Shown here piece after piece: positions 22,670 to 30,331 of a stretch of DNA of 40,241 bases. Both the position numbers and the translations under genes were made by a program. The DNA is from Candidatus Staskawiczbacteria bacterium (lineage in GTDB: Bacteria > Patescibacteria > Paceibacteria > Paceibacterales > Staskawiczbacteraceae), in contig CAILLM010000007.1 in the NCBI GenBank assembly GCA_903835075.1, positions 1 to 40,241 of the forward strand, written 5' to 3'. The notes beneath the pieces are model-generated. The model did no database searches, was not told the origin of the DNA, and saw only the letters and a program-made list of their open reading frames with translations. The first letter of the stretch is position 1. Every line of letters starts with the position of its first letter.

Positions 22670-23644
22670 ATGGAAAACATAAAAGAAGCAATTGAAGATA
22701 AGGTTATTGATTGTATTAACACAAACGTAGAGGGCAGGTTGATAGTTTTTAAGCCTCAAAAAAAGGGTCAGGAAGATTATTTGGCTATAGAAAGAAGGGG
22801 TCAGTATAAAGAAGGTAAAATATATTTTCAAGTTAACAGTTTGGTCATTCCTGCTAAAAGTACTGTTTTTGTAAAAGATTTTTTTCAAGAAAGCTTTAAG
22901 GCTGATAAAAATTTTTATTTGCTTTTTGCTTATTTCGATGAAGTCAGGCAAAAGATAGATGATTATGTATGGTTGGTGCCTTCTTCGCAATTCATAGATA
23001 TAGCAGATGTTGTGAAGCCATCTGATGGAAAAAATCTATTAAGATTCGAATCTTCTTCTGATTTTAAGAATAAAAATAAATATTCAAAATTTTTAATTAA
23101 TATCAAAGACTTGGGGGATATAATTTTGAGCTCGCTTAAAGAAAAAAAACCCTTAAGTTTTAAGGCAGTTGATTTTGAGGGAAAATCAACAATAAACTTA
23201 GAAAATTTATTAGATTTTTTGTGCACTGCTCGTCAAAGTATTTATGCATCAGATTCAATGGGCATTGATAACCCAAGGTTATTAGAATCAACGCAATTGG
23301 AATTTCAAAAGGCAAATTATTTTTATCGCGATATATTTTTTGAGGGTAATAAAAAAATTATTGGGCAAGAAGTTATTTATTTAGACTCAAAGCCAGTTTG
23401 GGGCATGAATTATATTGGAGATAAAATAAAAAAAACAGAAGTGAGTTTTTTAAAAGAATCGTTGTTTCACCTGGTAAAAGATTGTCGTTTGGGAAAAAAC
23501 TGCGAATATGAAAAGAGAGAATATAAATATCAAGACCAAGGAGCGGGTGACGTTGACGAATTTTCTGGACAAGAAAAAATCTTTTTAGATGGCAAAAGTA
23601 TATATAAACTAGAATATCAAGGTGGATTAATATCAGATAAATAA
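22670..23644 (+). CDS. Two-domain hypothetical with internal repeat
   Basis: N-terminal half (about 1-135): alternating strands and helices, including IYFQVNSLVI and NFYLLFAYFDEVRQKIDDYVWLVPSSQF, reminiscent of degenerate PD-(D/E)XK-like folds but lacking the expected QxK lysine (QVN). C-terminal half (about 190-324): a domain resembling DUF5680, holding two related units, YFYRDIFFEGNKKIIGQEVIYLDSKPVWGMNYIGD and YKYQDQGAGDVDEFSGQEKIFLDGKSIYKLEYQGG in part. Both assignments are from memory of the patterns. Its stop overlaps the endonuclease Q start (TAATG), suggesting a functional link with repair. Confidence 0.6.
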   Translation: MENIKEAIEDKVIDCINTNVEGRLIVFKPQKKGQEDYLAIERRGQYKEGKIYFQVNSLVIPAKSTVFVKDFFQESFKADKNFYLLFAYFDEVRQKIDDYVWLVPSSQFIDIADVVKPSDGKNLLRFESSSDFKNKNKYSKFLINIKDLGDIILSSLKEKKPLSFKAVDFEGKSTINLENLLDFLCTARQSIYASDSMGIDNPRLLESTQLEFQKANYFYRDIFFEGNKKIIGQEVIYLDSKPVWGMNYIGDKIKKTEVSFLKESLFHLVKDCRLGKNCEYEKREYKYQDQGAGDVDEFSGQEKIFLDGKSIYKLEYQGGLISDK

Positions 23645-24858
23645 TGAAATTTATAGCAGATTTCCATATACATTCAAAATACTCTAGGGCTGTTTCACCT
23701 ATGATGAACTTGGTAAACCTAGATAAATGGGCTGCGATAAAAGGCATTAAGGTGATGGGGACAGGAGACTTTACTCACCCAAAATGGCTTGCTGAGATAA
23801 AAAAAGAATTAAGGCCCGCAGAATTGGGTCTTTTTAAGTTAAATAAATCAAATTCTGAAACAAGATTTATTTTAACTTCAGAAATCAGTTGTATATATAA
23901 AAAAAATGGCAAAGTGAGGAAAATCCACGTGATTGTTTTGGCTCCATCTATTGCAGCTGTTGAAAAAGTAAATTGTGCATTGGGTAAAATAGGCAATTTG
24001 CATTCTGATGGCCGACCAATACTTGGGCTTGATGCAAAAGAACTGGTAAAGATTATTTTAGAAATTGATAAAAATTGCCTAATAATCCCTGCACATGCTT
24101 GGACACCATGGTTTTCCGTTTTTGGGTCAAAGTCTGGGTTTGATTCTTTGGAAGAATGCTTTGAGGAATACGCAAAATATATTTATGCCATTGAAACTGG
24201 GCTATGTTCTGACCCTGCTATGAATTGGAGGTTATCACAATTGGATAAAATTACACTAATATCTAATAGTGATGCACATTCTTTGCAAAAGATTGGGAGA
24301 GAGGCAAATGTTTTTGATACAGAGTTGAGCTATAAAGGAATTGCAGAGGCCATAAAACGACCAAATGGGTACCCCGACAAAAATAAGTTTTTATATACAA
24401 TAGAATTTTTTCCCGAAGAAGGAAAATATTATTATGATGGGCATAGAACTTGTGGAGTGAGTTTAGAGCCCAAAAAATCAAAGCATTACAAAAATATTTG
24501 CCCCAAATGTGGCAAGCCTTTAGTTATAGGTGTTTTAAATAGAATAGAGTCTTTGGCTGATAGGCCAGAGGGGTTTGTACTTAAAAATGCAATTCCGTTT
24601 AAAAGCCTAGTTCCCTTGAATGAAATAATTGCTGAAGCAATTGGAGTTTCTGTTTCATCAAAAAAAGTTTCCAATTATTATAATAATTTAATAAAAAAAT
24701 TAGGTTCAGAATTTAAAATTTTATTAGAAGCAACAGAAAAGGAAATAAGGGATGAATCTCTTGCTAAAATTGCTCAAAAAGTTATAAAAATGCGTGAAGG
24801 AAAAGTTTCTATTAAGCCAGGCTATGATGGGGTTTATGGAAAAATTAAAATAGGTTGA
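23644..24858 (+). CDS. Endonuclease Q-like PHP-domain nuclease
   Basis: Matches the EndoQ family, which cuts 5' of deaminated bases (uracil, hypoxanthine, xanthine) and AP sites, first described in Thermococcales. PHP metal motifs: FHIHSKYSRAV (8-18), GTGDFTHPKWLAEIKKE, IIPAHAWTPWFSVFGSKSG, LISNSDAHSLQKIGREAN. A cysteine pair (ICPKCGKPL) and an upstream Cys form the family's zinc site. The helical C-terminus ends with a GYDGVYGKIKIG motif. 404 residues is full length. The -35 box of the greA promoter overlaps its stop codon. Confidence 0.85.
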   Translation: MKFIADFHIHSKYSRAVSPMMNLVNLDKWAAIKGIKVMGTGDFTHPKWLAEIKKELRPAELGLFKLNKSNSETRFILTSEISCIYKKNGKVRKIHVIVLAPSIAAVEKVNCALGKIGNLHSDGRPILGLDAKELVKIILEIDKNCLIIPAHAWTPWFSVFGSKSGFDSLEECFEEYAKYIYAIETGLCSDPAMNWRLSQLDKITLISNSDAHSLQKIGREANVFDTELSYKGIAEAIKRPNGYPDKNKFLYTIEFFPEEGKYYYDGHRTCGVSLEPKKSKHYKNICPKCGKPLVIGVLNRIESLADRPEGFVLKNAIPFKSLVPLNEIIAEAIGVSVSSKKVSNYYNNLIKKLGSEFKILLEATEKEIRDESLAKIAQKVIKMREGKVSIKPGYDGVYGKIKIG

Positions 24859-24883
24859 CATTTTTAATGCAGTGGAATAACAT
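24855..24883 (+). promoter_or_regulatory. Promoter of greA
   Basis: TTGACA (24855-24860), 17-base spacer, TAACAT (24878-24883). The TGA stop of the EndoQ gene is part of the -35 box. Confidence 0.75.
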
Positions 24884-24918
24884 AATACAATAAAAATAAA
24901 ATAAATAAGTTAGTTAAT

Positions 24919-25395
24919 ATGGCTGACAAGATTTTCTACATAACAAGAGGAAAATTGCAGGAGCTAAAAAAAGAGTATGAAGAACTGCTTGATTTTGAAC
25001 ACAAAAAAGCCCTAAGCCAAGAAATGCCAAAGGTTTTTGAGTCAGAAGACTTGAACCCAGAATTTGTGAGCTTTCAAGAAGACATAGGTTTTTTAAGAGC
25101 CAGAATTGATGAATTGAAAGATATTCTTGATCATTATGAGTTGATAAAAAATCCCGCTAAAAGTGTGCAAAACGTTGTTGGTATTGGAGCAAAAGTTAAA
25201 ATAGATGTTAATGGCCAAAGAGACGAATTTATGGTTGTTGGCACGCTTGAGGCAAATCCAGCCTTAGGGAAAATAAGTAATGAATCGCCAGTTGGAAAAT
25301 CTTTATTAGGACATAAGGTTGGAGACGAAGTGGAAATTCCTTCTCCCGTAAAAACAATGTATAAAATCAAAAGCATAAAATACGAGATTAGTTAA
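24919..25395 (+). CDS. greA: Transcription elongation factor GreA/GreB family
   Basis: Rescues backtracked RNA polymerase by stimulating transcript cleavage. The N-terminal coiled coil (about 8-75: TRGKLQELKKEYEELLDFEHKKAL in part) carries acidic tip residues SEDLNPEFVSFQEDIGFLRARI, and the C-terminal FKBP-like domain ends NESPVGKSLLGHKVGDEVEIPSP, the family signature. 158 residues is typical. Own promoter and terminator, so it is monocistronic between two repair genes. Confidence 0.94.
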   Translation: MADKIFYITRGKLQELKKEYEELLDFEHKKALSQEMPKVFESEDLNPEFVSFQEDIGFLRARIDELKDILDHYELIKNPAKSVQNVVGIGAKVKIDVNGQRDEFMVVGTLEANPALGKISNESPVGKSLLGHKVGDEVEIPSPVKTMYKIKSIKYEIS

Positions 25396-25411
25396 TTTGT
25401 ATATTTAAAAG

Positions 25412-25436
25412 CAGATACAGTGGTGTCTGTTTTTTT
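25412..25436 (+). terminator. greA terminator
   Basis: CAGATAC/GTGTCTG stem, AGTG loop, seven T. Confidence 0.88.
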
Positions 25437-25474
25437 ATTAAATAAAATTTTATTATGTGGTAAGATGTGTAAAT

Positions 25475-27196
25475 ATGAGAAATCAAGAACTATCTAAGAT
25501 ATTTTTTCAAATTGCAGATTACTTGGAAATAGATGGAGTGAGCTTTAAGCCATATGCTTACAGAAAGGTGGCCATGGTTTTAGAAAACTTAAAAGACGAT
25601 GTTGGAGAAATTTATAGAAATGGGGGAATTAAGGCTCTTTGCGAAATTCCTGGGGTTGGTGAAGGAATCGCTAGGGGTATTGAGGAGTATTTAAAAAATG
25701 GAAAAATAAAACATTTTGAAGAAATAAAAAAGAAGCTACCTTTAAAGGTTGATGATTTGCTGAAGGTGGAAAGTCTGGGGCCTAGAAAAATAAAGATTCT
25801 TTACAGAGAGCTGGGCGTTAAAAATTTAAAAGAATTAGAGAAAGTTGTAAAAGCTCACAAAGTTGCTCCATTATTTGGTTTTGGCGAAAAAACGGAGGCA
25901 AATATTTTGCAAGGATTGGAATTTTTAAAAAAAGATAAAGGAAGATTTTTAATCCAAGAAATTTTACCAATCGCAAGGGACGTTGTAAATAAATTAAGTA
26001 AATTAAAAGAGGTAGATGAAATTAGTCTAGCAGGATCTTCAAGGCGAAGAAAAGAAACAATAGGGGATGTTGATATTTTAGTAGTTTCAAAAAAGCCATC
26101 TAAGGTTATGGATTTCTTTGTTAAACTTGATGGTGTAGAAAAAGTTTGGGCCAAGGGGAGCACGAAGTCGTCAATTAGGATGCGGGAAGGTTTTGATATG
26201 GATTTGCGAGTTTTACCAAGAGAAAGTTATGGAGCAGCTTTGCAATATTTTACGGGGTCTAAAGAGCATAATATAGCTACAAGAAAAATAGCAATAGAAA
26301 AAGGATTAAAGTTGTCAGAATACGGAATTTTTAAAGGGGAGAAAATGATTGCAGGCAGAAAAGAGGAAGACGTATATAAGGCAATTGGTCTTCCATATAT
26401 TGAGCCAGAATTGAGAGAAAATGAAGGAGAGATTGGGGCCGCACAAAAAGGTCAATTACCAAAACTTATTGAAAAAAAGGATATTAAGGGGGACTTACAT
26501 TGTCACTCAAATTGGGATGGTGGAGAAAATTCTATTGAAGAAATGGCACAAACAGCAATGAATATGGGGTATGAATATATTGGGATATCTGACCATACAA
26601 AGTTTTTAAAAATTGAGAATGGGTTAGATGAAAAACAGATTTTAAAACAACATGATGCAATTAAAAAGGTTAATGAAAAATTTAAAAAACAAAAAATAAA
26701 ATTCAGAGTTTTACACGGGTGTGAAGCAAATATTTTAAATGATGGCTCAATTGATATTAAAGACGAAGTTTTGGAAAAATTAGATTATGTTATTGCAGGC
26801 GCCCATTCAACTTTAAAAATGGAGAAAAAAGAAATGATGAAAAGAATTGAAAAAGCAATGCGAAATAAAAATGTTGATATTTTGGCTCATCCTACTGGAA
26901 GAATAGTTGGGCAACGAGATGAGTATCAAATTGATTTTGATAAAATTTTACAAATAGCAAAAGAAACTGGGACTATATTAGAGATTAATTCATCTTCGAG
27001 ATTGGACTTAAGAGATTTTTATATCCGCAGAGCAAAAAATGAGGGAGTGAAAATGATAATAAATACAGATAGCCATAGAAAAGAACAGCTAAACCTTATG
27101 GAATATGGAGTTTCTCAGGCGAGGCGTGGCTGGGCGGAGAAGAAAAATATTATAAACACCTTGCCAGTTGAAGAATTATTAAAACAGTTTAAATAA
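25475..27196 (+). CDS. polX: DNA polymerase/3'-5' exonuclease PolX
   Basis: Family X polymerase for gap filling in base excision repair, with a PHP exonuclease. N-terminal HhH region (IPGVGEGIARGIEEYL, VESLGPRKIKILY), polymerase palm motif AGSSRRRKETIGDVDILVV (two aspartates near 196-198), the segment YFTGSKEHNIATRKIA, then the PHP domain from about residue 339 (DLHCHSNWDGG, GISDHTK, LHGCEANIL, DILAHPTGR, INTDSH). ATG 25475 (MRNQELSKIF) is preferred to the GTG at 25457. One base before the Nudix gene. Adjacent to EndoQ, which makes nicks needing this kind of processing. Confidence 0.95.
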   Translation: MRNQELSKIFFQIADYLEIDGVSFKPYAYRKVAMVLENLKDDVGEIYRNGGIKALCEIPGVGEGIARGIEEYLKNGKIKHFEEIKKKLPLKVDDLLKVESLGPRKIKILYRELGVKNLKELEKVVKAHKVAPLFGFGEKTEANILQGLEFLKKDKGRFLIQEILPIARDVVNKLSKLKEVDEISLAGSSRRRKETIGDVDILVVSKKPSKVMDFFVKLDGVEKVWAKGSTKSSIRMREGFDMDLRVLPRESYGAALQYFTGSKEHNIATRKIAIEKGLKLSEYGIFKGEKMIAGRKEEDVYKAIGLPYIEPELRENEGEIGAAQKGQLPKLIEKKDIKGDLHCHSNWDGGENSIEEMAQTAMNMGYEYIGISDHTKFLKIENGLDEKQILKQHDAIKKVNEKFKKQKIKFRVLHGCEANILNDGSIDIKDEVLEKLDYVIAGAHSTLKMEKKEMMKRIEKAMRNKNVDILAHPTGRIVGQRDEYQIDFDKILQIAKETGTILEINSSSRLDLRDFYIRRAKNEGVKMIINTDSHRKEQLNLMEYGVSQARRGWAEKKNIINTLPVEELLKQFK

Positions 27197-27197
27197 T

Positions 27198-27683
27198 ATG
27201 CCAAAAGAAAAATCAGCAGGAGCAATAATATATAGGAAAGAATCCGTTGACACGGCTCAGGGTAAAAAATATAAAATATATTTTTTACTTTTGCATTATT
27301 TTTCTGGACATTGGGAATTTCCAAAGGGTCATATTGAAAAAGATGAAACAGAGGAAGAAACTTTAAAAAGAGAAACATTTGAAGAAACAGGGATAAATGA
27401 CTTAAAAATAATTCCAGGTTTTAAAAAATATATAAAATATTTTTTTAGGCAATATAAAGAAAATGTTTCTGAAGCAGATAGGCGAGCGGGCAAAACTCCT
27501 TGGGTTTTTAAATTAGTTACATTTTTTGTGGCAGAAACAAAAACCAAAGAAATAATAATTTCTCATGAACATAAGGGTTTTATGTGGTTGCCAATTGATG
27601 AGGCAATTAAAAAAACAACATTTAAAAATTCTAAGAAATTATTGAAAGAAGCAAATGATTTTATTCTAAAAGATGGTATATAA
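27198..27683 (+). CDS. Nudix hydrolase, Ap4A-hydrolase-like
   Basis: Complete Nudix box GHIEKDETEEETLKRETFEETGI (about 43-65), preceded by SGHWEFPKGH as in bis(5'-nucleosyl)-tetraphosphatases. N-terminal KSAGAIIYR is the usual first strand. 161 residues. An insert SVDTAQGKKY near residues 15-24 is encoded by CCGTTGACACGGCTCAGGG, which resembles the palindromic elements in uvrB and ileS. Co-transcribed with polX and ended by a terminator at 27700-27719. Confidence 0.88.
   Translation: MPKEKSAGAIIYRKESVDTAQGKKYKIYFLLLHYFSGHWEFPKGHIEKDETEEETLKRETFEETGINDLKIIPGFKKYIKYFFRQYKENVSEADRRAGKTPWVFKLVTFFVAETKTKEIIISHEHKGFMWLPIDEAIKKTTFKNSKKLLKEANDFILKDGI
27244..27262. repeat. Possible diverged palindromic insert in the Nudix gene
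   Basis: CCGT-TGAC-ACGG hairpin followed by CTCAGGG; the right half matches the uvrB/ileS element, the left half only partly. Confidence 0.4.
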
Positions 27684-27699
27684 AATTTAATAATAAATT

Positions 27700-27719
27700 A
27701 GCACCAGTGGTGCTTTTTT
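27700..27719 (+). terminator. Terminator after polX-Nudix
   Basis: AGCACC-AGT-GGTGCT stem and T-run. Confidence 0.92.
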
Positions 27720-27767
27720 GTTTACTTAAATTGAAACTTGTGTTAACAAGAAGGTGTCAACAGTTCG

Positions 27768-28265
27768 TTGAAATTATATTTATCAACCCAAAAGCAGTAC
27801 TTGCAAGATATTATGAGGACCCTATTTAACCTTCTCCAAAGAAAAGACCAGCAAGGATTTATTCTCGCGCTAGGCTATTATGTACAACTAGATCATGAGA
27901 ATGCCGGGATGTTTCCAGCTATCGAAACAGAGTCTCAGGCAATGATTATGACAATAGACATCAATTTGTTAAGGCGCGTATGTCAAAAATTGCCACCTCG
28001 GCAATTTAAACTTGGCATACAGCTTCTTTATGTTAACCCTAAGAGCGGCATGGCTTATTCTATATTTGGTCCAGACAAAAGATCTTTGGTAAAATCAGTC
28101 CCATTTCAAAGCCTTACAATGAAAAGATTTAGGATACTTAGTCGGAAAAAGAACCCTTTTAGCTGGTGTTGGCAGGCACCCAGTAGCTCTCGAGAAGGGA
28201 TTGATCAAAAATTGTTCAATGAAGCTATTAGGAAGTTATCTGCTTCACGCTTTCCAACTGAATAA
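27768..28265 (+). CDS. Orphan hypothetical protein, about 165 residues
   Basis: No family recognised. Mixed sequence with FILALGYYVQL, AMIMTIDINLLRRVCQKLPPRQFKLGIQLLYVNP, a basic stretch (KRFRILSRKKN) and WCWQAPSS. Start is uncertain: TTG 27768 has an AAGGTG-like Shine-Dalgarno 11 bases upstream; ATG 27813 is the alternative. It is isolated between two terminators, and its codons are more GC-rich than neighbouring genes. It ends PTE, like the 117-residue orphan at 30474, though the two show no other similarity. Confidence 0.6.
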   Translation: MKLYLSTQKQYLQDIMRTLFNLLQRKDQQGFILALGYYVQLDHENAGMFPAIETESQAMIMTIDINLLRRVCQKLPPRQFKLGIQLLYVNPKSGMAYSIFGPDKRSLVKSVPFQSLTMKRFRILSRKKNPFSWCWQAPSSSREGIDQKLFNEAIRKLSASRFPTE

Positions 28266-28285
28266 AAGATATTAATCTTTGTGAT

Positions 28286-28320
28286 GCCTCTGCGACATGG
28301 TCGTGCGAGGCTCTTTTTTT
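28286..28320 (+). terminator. Terminator of the 165-residue orphan gene
   Basis: GCCTC...GAGGC outer stem, TGCGAC/GTCGTG inner stem with ATG loop and one bulged C, then a T-run. Confidence 0.9.
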
Positions 28321-28325
28321 TGTAA

Positions 28326-28350
28326 TAAAAAACCGGCCAGAAGGCCGGAA
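28326..28350 (-). terminator. Terminator of the smpB-infC-rplT cluster
   Basis: On the minus strand CCGGCC-TTCT-GGCCGG followed by six T, five bases after the rplT stop. Confidence 0.93.
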
Positions 28351-28354
28351 TTTA

Positions 28355-28717
28355 TTAAACTGTTTTAGCTTCTCCCCTAACTTCTTCTACTATTTTTATA
28401 AATACTTCAGGATATTCATTTGCTAATTCAGATAAAACTTTTCTATCTATTTCTATATTTTTTAGTTTTAATCCGTTAATGAATCTGCTGTAGGTGATGC
28501 CATTTTCGCGGGCCAAGGCATTAATTTGTAAATTCCATAATCCCCTGAAAGTCCTCTTCTTTACCTTTCTGTCTCTGTATGCATAGGTCCAAGCATGTCT
28601 TAATGCATCTTTGGCTAATTTAAACTTTGATTTTCTGCCGAATGAAAAACCTTTGGCATGTTTCATTAAATGCTTTCTGTGCTTTCTGGCTTGTACGGCT
28701 CGTTTTATTCGTGACAT
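28355..28717 (-). CDS. rplT: 50S ribosomal protein L20
   Basis: Early 23S-binding assembly protein. MSRIKRAVQARKHRKHLMKHAKGF in part, and the central RKVKKRTFRGLWNLQINALARENGITYSRFINGLK are diagnostic. 120 residues is normal. Last gene of infC-rpmI-rplT, 18 bases after rpmI, followed by a strong terminator. In other bacteria L20 represses this operon through an RNA structure; I see no clear mimic here. Confidence 0.97.
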   Translation of the reverse strand: MSRIKRAVQARKHRKHLMKHAKGFSFGRKSKFKLAKDALRHAWTYAYRDRKVKKRTFRGLWNLQINALARENGITYSRFINGLKLKNIEIDRKVLSELANEYPEVFIKIVEEVRGEAKTV

Positions 28718-28735
28718 AGTACTTTATTTATTATT

Positions 28736-28924
28736 TTATTTAGTTAAATATTTTTTAAGATGTTGGGCTTCTACCTTTGAAAGGGGAATCCATTTTCGGC
28801 CCTTTCTTTTTTGTTCACCAGTTTTCTTTGATCTGTAGTGGTTTTGGCCAGTTGTTCTTCTTAAAATCTTACCATTTTTGGTGATTTTAAATCTTTTTAC
28901 TAATGCTTTTTTTGTTTTATTCAT
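28736..28924 (-). CDS. rpmI: 50S ribosomal protein L35
   Basis: Small basic ribosomal protein: NKTKKALVKRFKITKNGKILRR, QNHYRSKKTGEQKRK. I start it at ATG 28924 (MNKTKK), one base after the infC stop; a longer in-frame start at 28942 would overlap infC and add non-family residues. 62 residues, normal. Confidence 0.95.
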   Translation of the reverse strand: MNKTKKALVKRFKITKNGKILRRTTGQNHYRSKKTGEQKRKGRKWIPLSKVEAQHLKKYLTK

Positions 28925-28925
28925 G

Positions 28926-29432
28926 CTATTGTTTGGAGACAATCATTGTGAAACCTCTTGGCTCACGTTTTAATTCCCTCTCAGTTTTAATTGGTATTAA
29001 TGTATTTAGCTTTTCAAAAAATAATTTAACTTTATCTGTTGCAAATTGTCCCATGGCTTTTTCTCTTCCTCTCAGTGACATGTTTATTTTTACTTTGTCG
29101 CCTTCGTCTAAGAATTTCTTTGCTTGGTTCGCTCTTGTTTCCATGTCGTGTGGGGAAATGTTAAAAGTTAATCTAATTTCTTTTAACTCTCCGCCACGAG
29201 GTTTTGATATTTTCTTTTCTTTCTTTTGTTGTTGATAAAGATATTTTCCGTAATTGGCAATTCTGCAAACAGGTGGCTCAACTTTTTCGGTTACTTGAAT
29301 TAAATCCAGCCCTTTTGATTTTGCTAAATCAATTGCTTGAAATATATTCATAACGCCAAGTTGCTCTCCTGTTTCTGAAATCACCCTAACCTCTTTAGCC
29401 CTTATAAAATTGTTTGTTAGTATTTTGTCCAA
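28926..29432 (-). CDS. infC: Translation initiation factor IF-3
   Basis: Prevents premature 70S formation and checks the start codon. N-domain (IRAKEVRVISETGEQLGVM, LDLIQVTEKVEPPVCRIANYGKYLY), linker QQQKKEKK, C-domain (KEIRLTFNISPHDMETRANQAKKFL, GREKAMGQFATDKV). No ATG lies at the right place: the reading frame opens with TTG at 29432, or an ATA three codons later. Rare start codons are the basis of infC autoregulation in E. coli. Only 14 bases separate it from the tmRNA 3' end on the same strand, and there is no Shine-Dalgarno sequence. Confidence 0.95.
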   Translation of the reverse strand: MDKILTNNFIRAKEVRVISETGEQLGVMNIFQAIDLAKSKGLDLIQVTEKVEPPVCRIANYGKYLYQQQKKEKKISKPRGGELKEIRLTFNISPHDMETRANQAKKFLDEGDKVKINMSLRGREKAMGQFATDKVKLFFEKLNTLIPIKTERELKREPRGFTMIVSKQ

Positions 29433-29446
29433 TGTATTTTTGTTAG

Positions 29447-29791
29447 TGGAGATGGCGGTGTTGAAACCGCGTCTGAAAAGTTTTTAAAAGCAATTCTACA
29501 AGTTTAGTCAGTTTTGATGTTCGAGTATTAAATAAATAACTAACAAAATTTTTAATACCTTATCTCCTTAGTTTCGATAATTAGCCAGAGATTCTAATTA
29601 TCTATCCTGATATATAACACCTTCATCCACCTATCAGGAGTGGATGGGGAAGATGCCGCATTAAGCGTATGCTAACGCAGGTTGCTTATTAAATAAATTA
29701 GCAATTATGATTTTTCTTAAAAGATTAATGAGCCTTAAGAAAGCTCAACTTGCCTTACTTGAAAGAACTAGTCATCGAAACAATCATCCCC
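29447..29791 (-). ncRNA. ssrA: tmRNA (transfer-messenger RNA)
   Basis: Rescues stalled ribosomes and tags the product. The 5' end GGGGATG (29791-29785) pairs with 3' CATCTCC (29454-29448) in a 7-bp acceptor stem with G3-U, the alanine identity pair; discriminator A at 29447. CCA is not encoded (CTA follows). The 3' part has TAAACTTGTAGA, GACGCGG and a T arm GCGGT-TTCAAC-ACCGC with a six-base loop. The tag frame, judged from an Ala GCT resume codon, reads ANLFNKQPALAYA then TAA; its end folds as GCGT-TAGCAT-ACGC. A short CCGC-AAAT-GCGG hairpin overlaps the 5' end and may mark processing. Length about 345 nt, normal. Confidence 0.93.
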
Positions 29792-29804
29792 GCATTTGCG
29801 GAAA

Positions 29805-30248
29805 TTACTCCGATAATTCGCGCCTAACCTCAAGGTCAGAATCTCTCTTTTTTATCTTCTCTTTTTTATCGTATTTCTTCTTTCCTTTGGCTAATCCGAA
29901 TTCGAGTTTTATTCTACCATTATTGTCGTAAACTTTCAAGGGCACCAGTGAAAAACCTTTAGTTTTAGTCCGCCCCATCAAATAATCTATCTCTTTTTTG
30001 TTCAAAAGAACTTTGCGTGGACGTTCATCATTATAGTCAGCTCCTGCGTTATTTGGTTGGTAGGGAGGCACTTTTACACCCACTAAAAATGGTTCGCCAC
30101 GGTTAAAAGATACATAAGAAGCAGACAAATTAATATGTCCGGTTCTTATAGATTTTACTTCTTGGCCAAACAAAACCAGCCCTGCTTCAAATTTTTCTAG
30201 GATGGCATAGTCATAATCTGCTTTTTTGTTCTCCGAAAAAACTTTCAT
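29805..30248 (-). CDS. smpB: tmRNA-binding protein SmpB
   Basis: Partner of tmRNA that mimics the anticodon arm on stalled ribosomes. KKADYDYAILEKFEAGLVLFGQEVKSIRTGHINLSASYV in part, VPPYQPNNAGADYNDERPRKVLLNKKEIDYLMG and the basic C-terminal tail (GKKKYDKKEKIKKRDSDLEVRRE in part) are diagnostic. 147 residues, normal. Its stop lies 13 bases before the tmRNA. Its start codon overlaps the stop of an upstream leader ORF (TTATGA), implying coupled translation. Confidence 0.96.
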   Translation of the reverse strand: MKVFSENKKADYDYAILEKFEAGLVLFGQEVKSIRTGHINLSASYVSFNRGEPFLVGVKVPPYQPNNAGADYNDERPRKVLLNKKEIDYLMGRTKTKGFSLVPLKVYDNNGRIKLEFGLAKGKKKYDKKEKIKKRDSDLEVRRELSE

Positions 30249-30316
30249 AATGTTAGCTTTTTTACTGTGCCCGTCCGTAGCCTTGGCGAAGGAGGGTTTT
30301 CAGAAAAGATTTTCAT
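30245..30316 (-). CDS. Leader ORF of smpB, duplicate of its first codons
   Basis: Twenty-three codons plus TGA. It begins MKIFSEN, matching SmpB's MKVFSEN at 17 of 21 bases, then runs through a GC-rich palindromic element (PPSPRLRTG) and ends in a TGA that overlaps the smpB ATG. It may be a translated leader peptide that couples to smpB, or a relic of a duplication made when the element inserted. Too short to prove as coding. Confidence 0.4.
   Translation of the reverse strand: MKIFSENPPSPRLRTGTVKKLTL
30270..30296. repeat. GC palindromic element in the smpB leader
   Basis: On the minus strand CCCTCCTTCGCCAAGGCTAC continues with GGACGGGC; the ends CCCTCC/GGACGGG and the centre GCC-AAGGC are dyads. 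Related to the ruvA element at 18338-18364. Confidence 0.75.
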
Positions 30317-30331
30317 GTTTCTATATATATC

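Noticed and set aside
22652..22990. Minus-strand 112-codon frame
   Set aside because: Antisense to the 324-residue gene; the hydrophobic translation comes from AT-rich codons.
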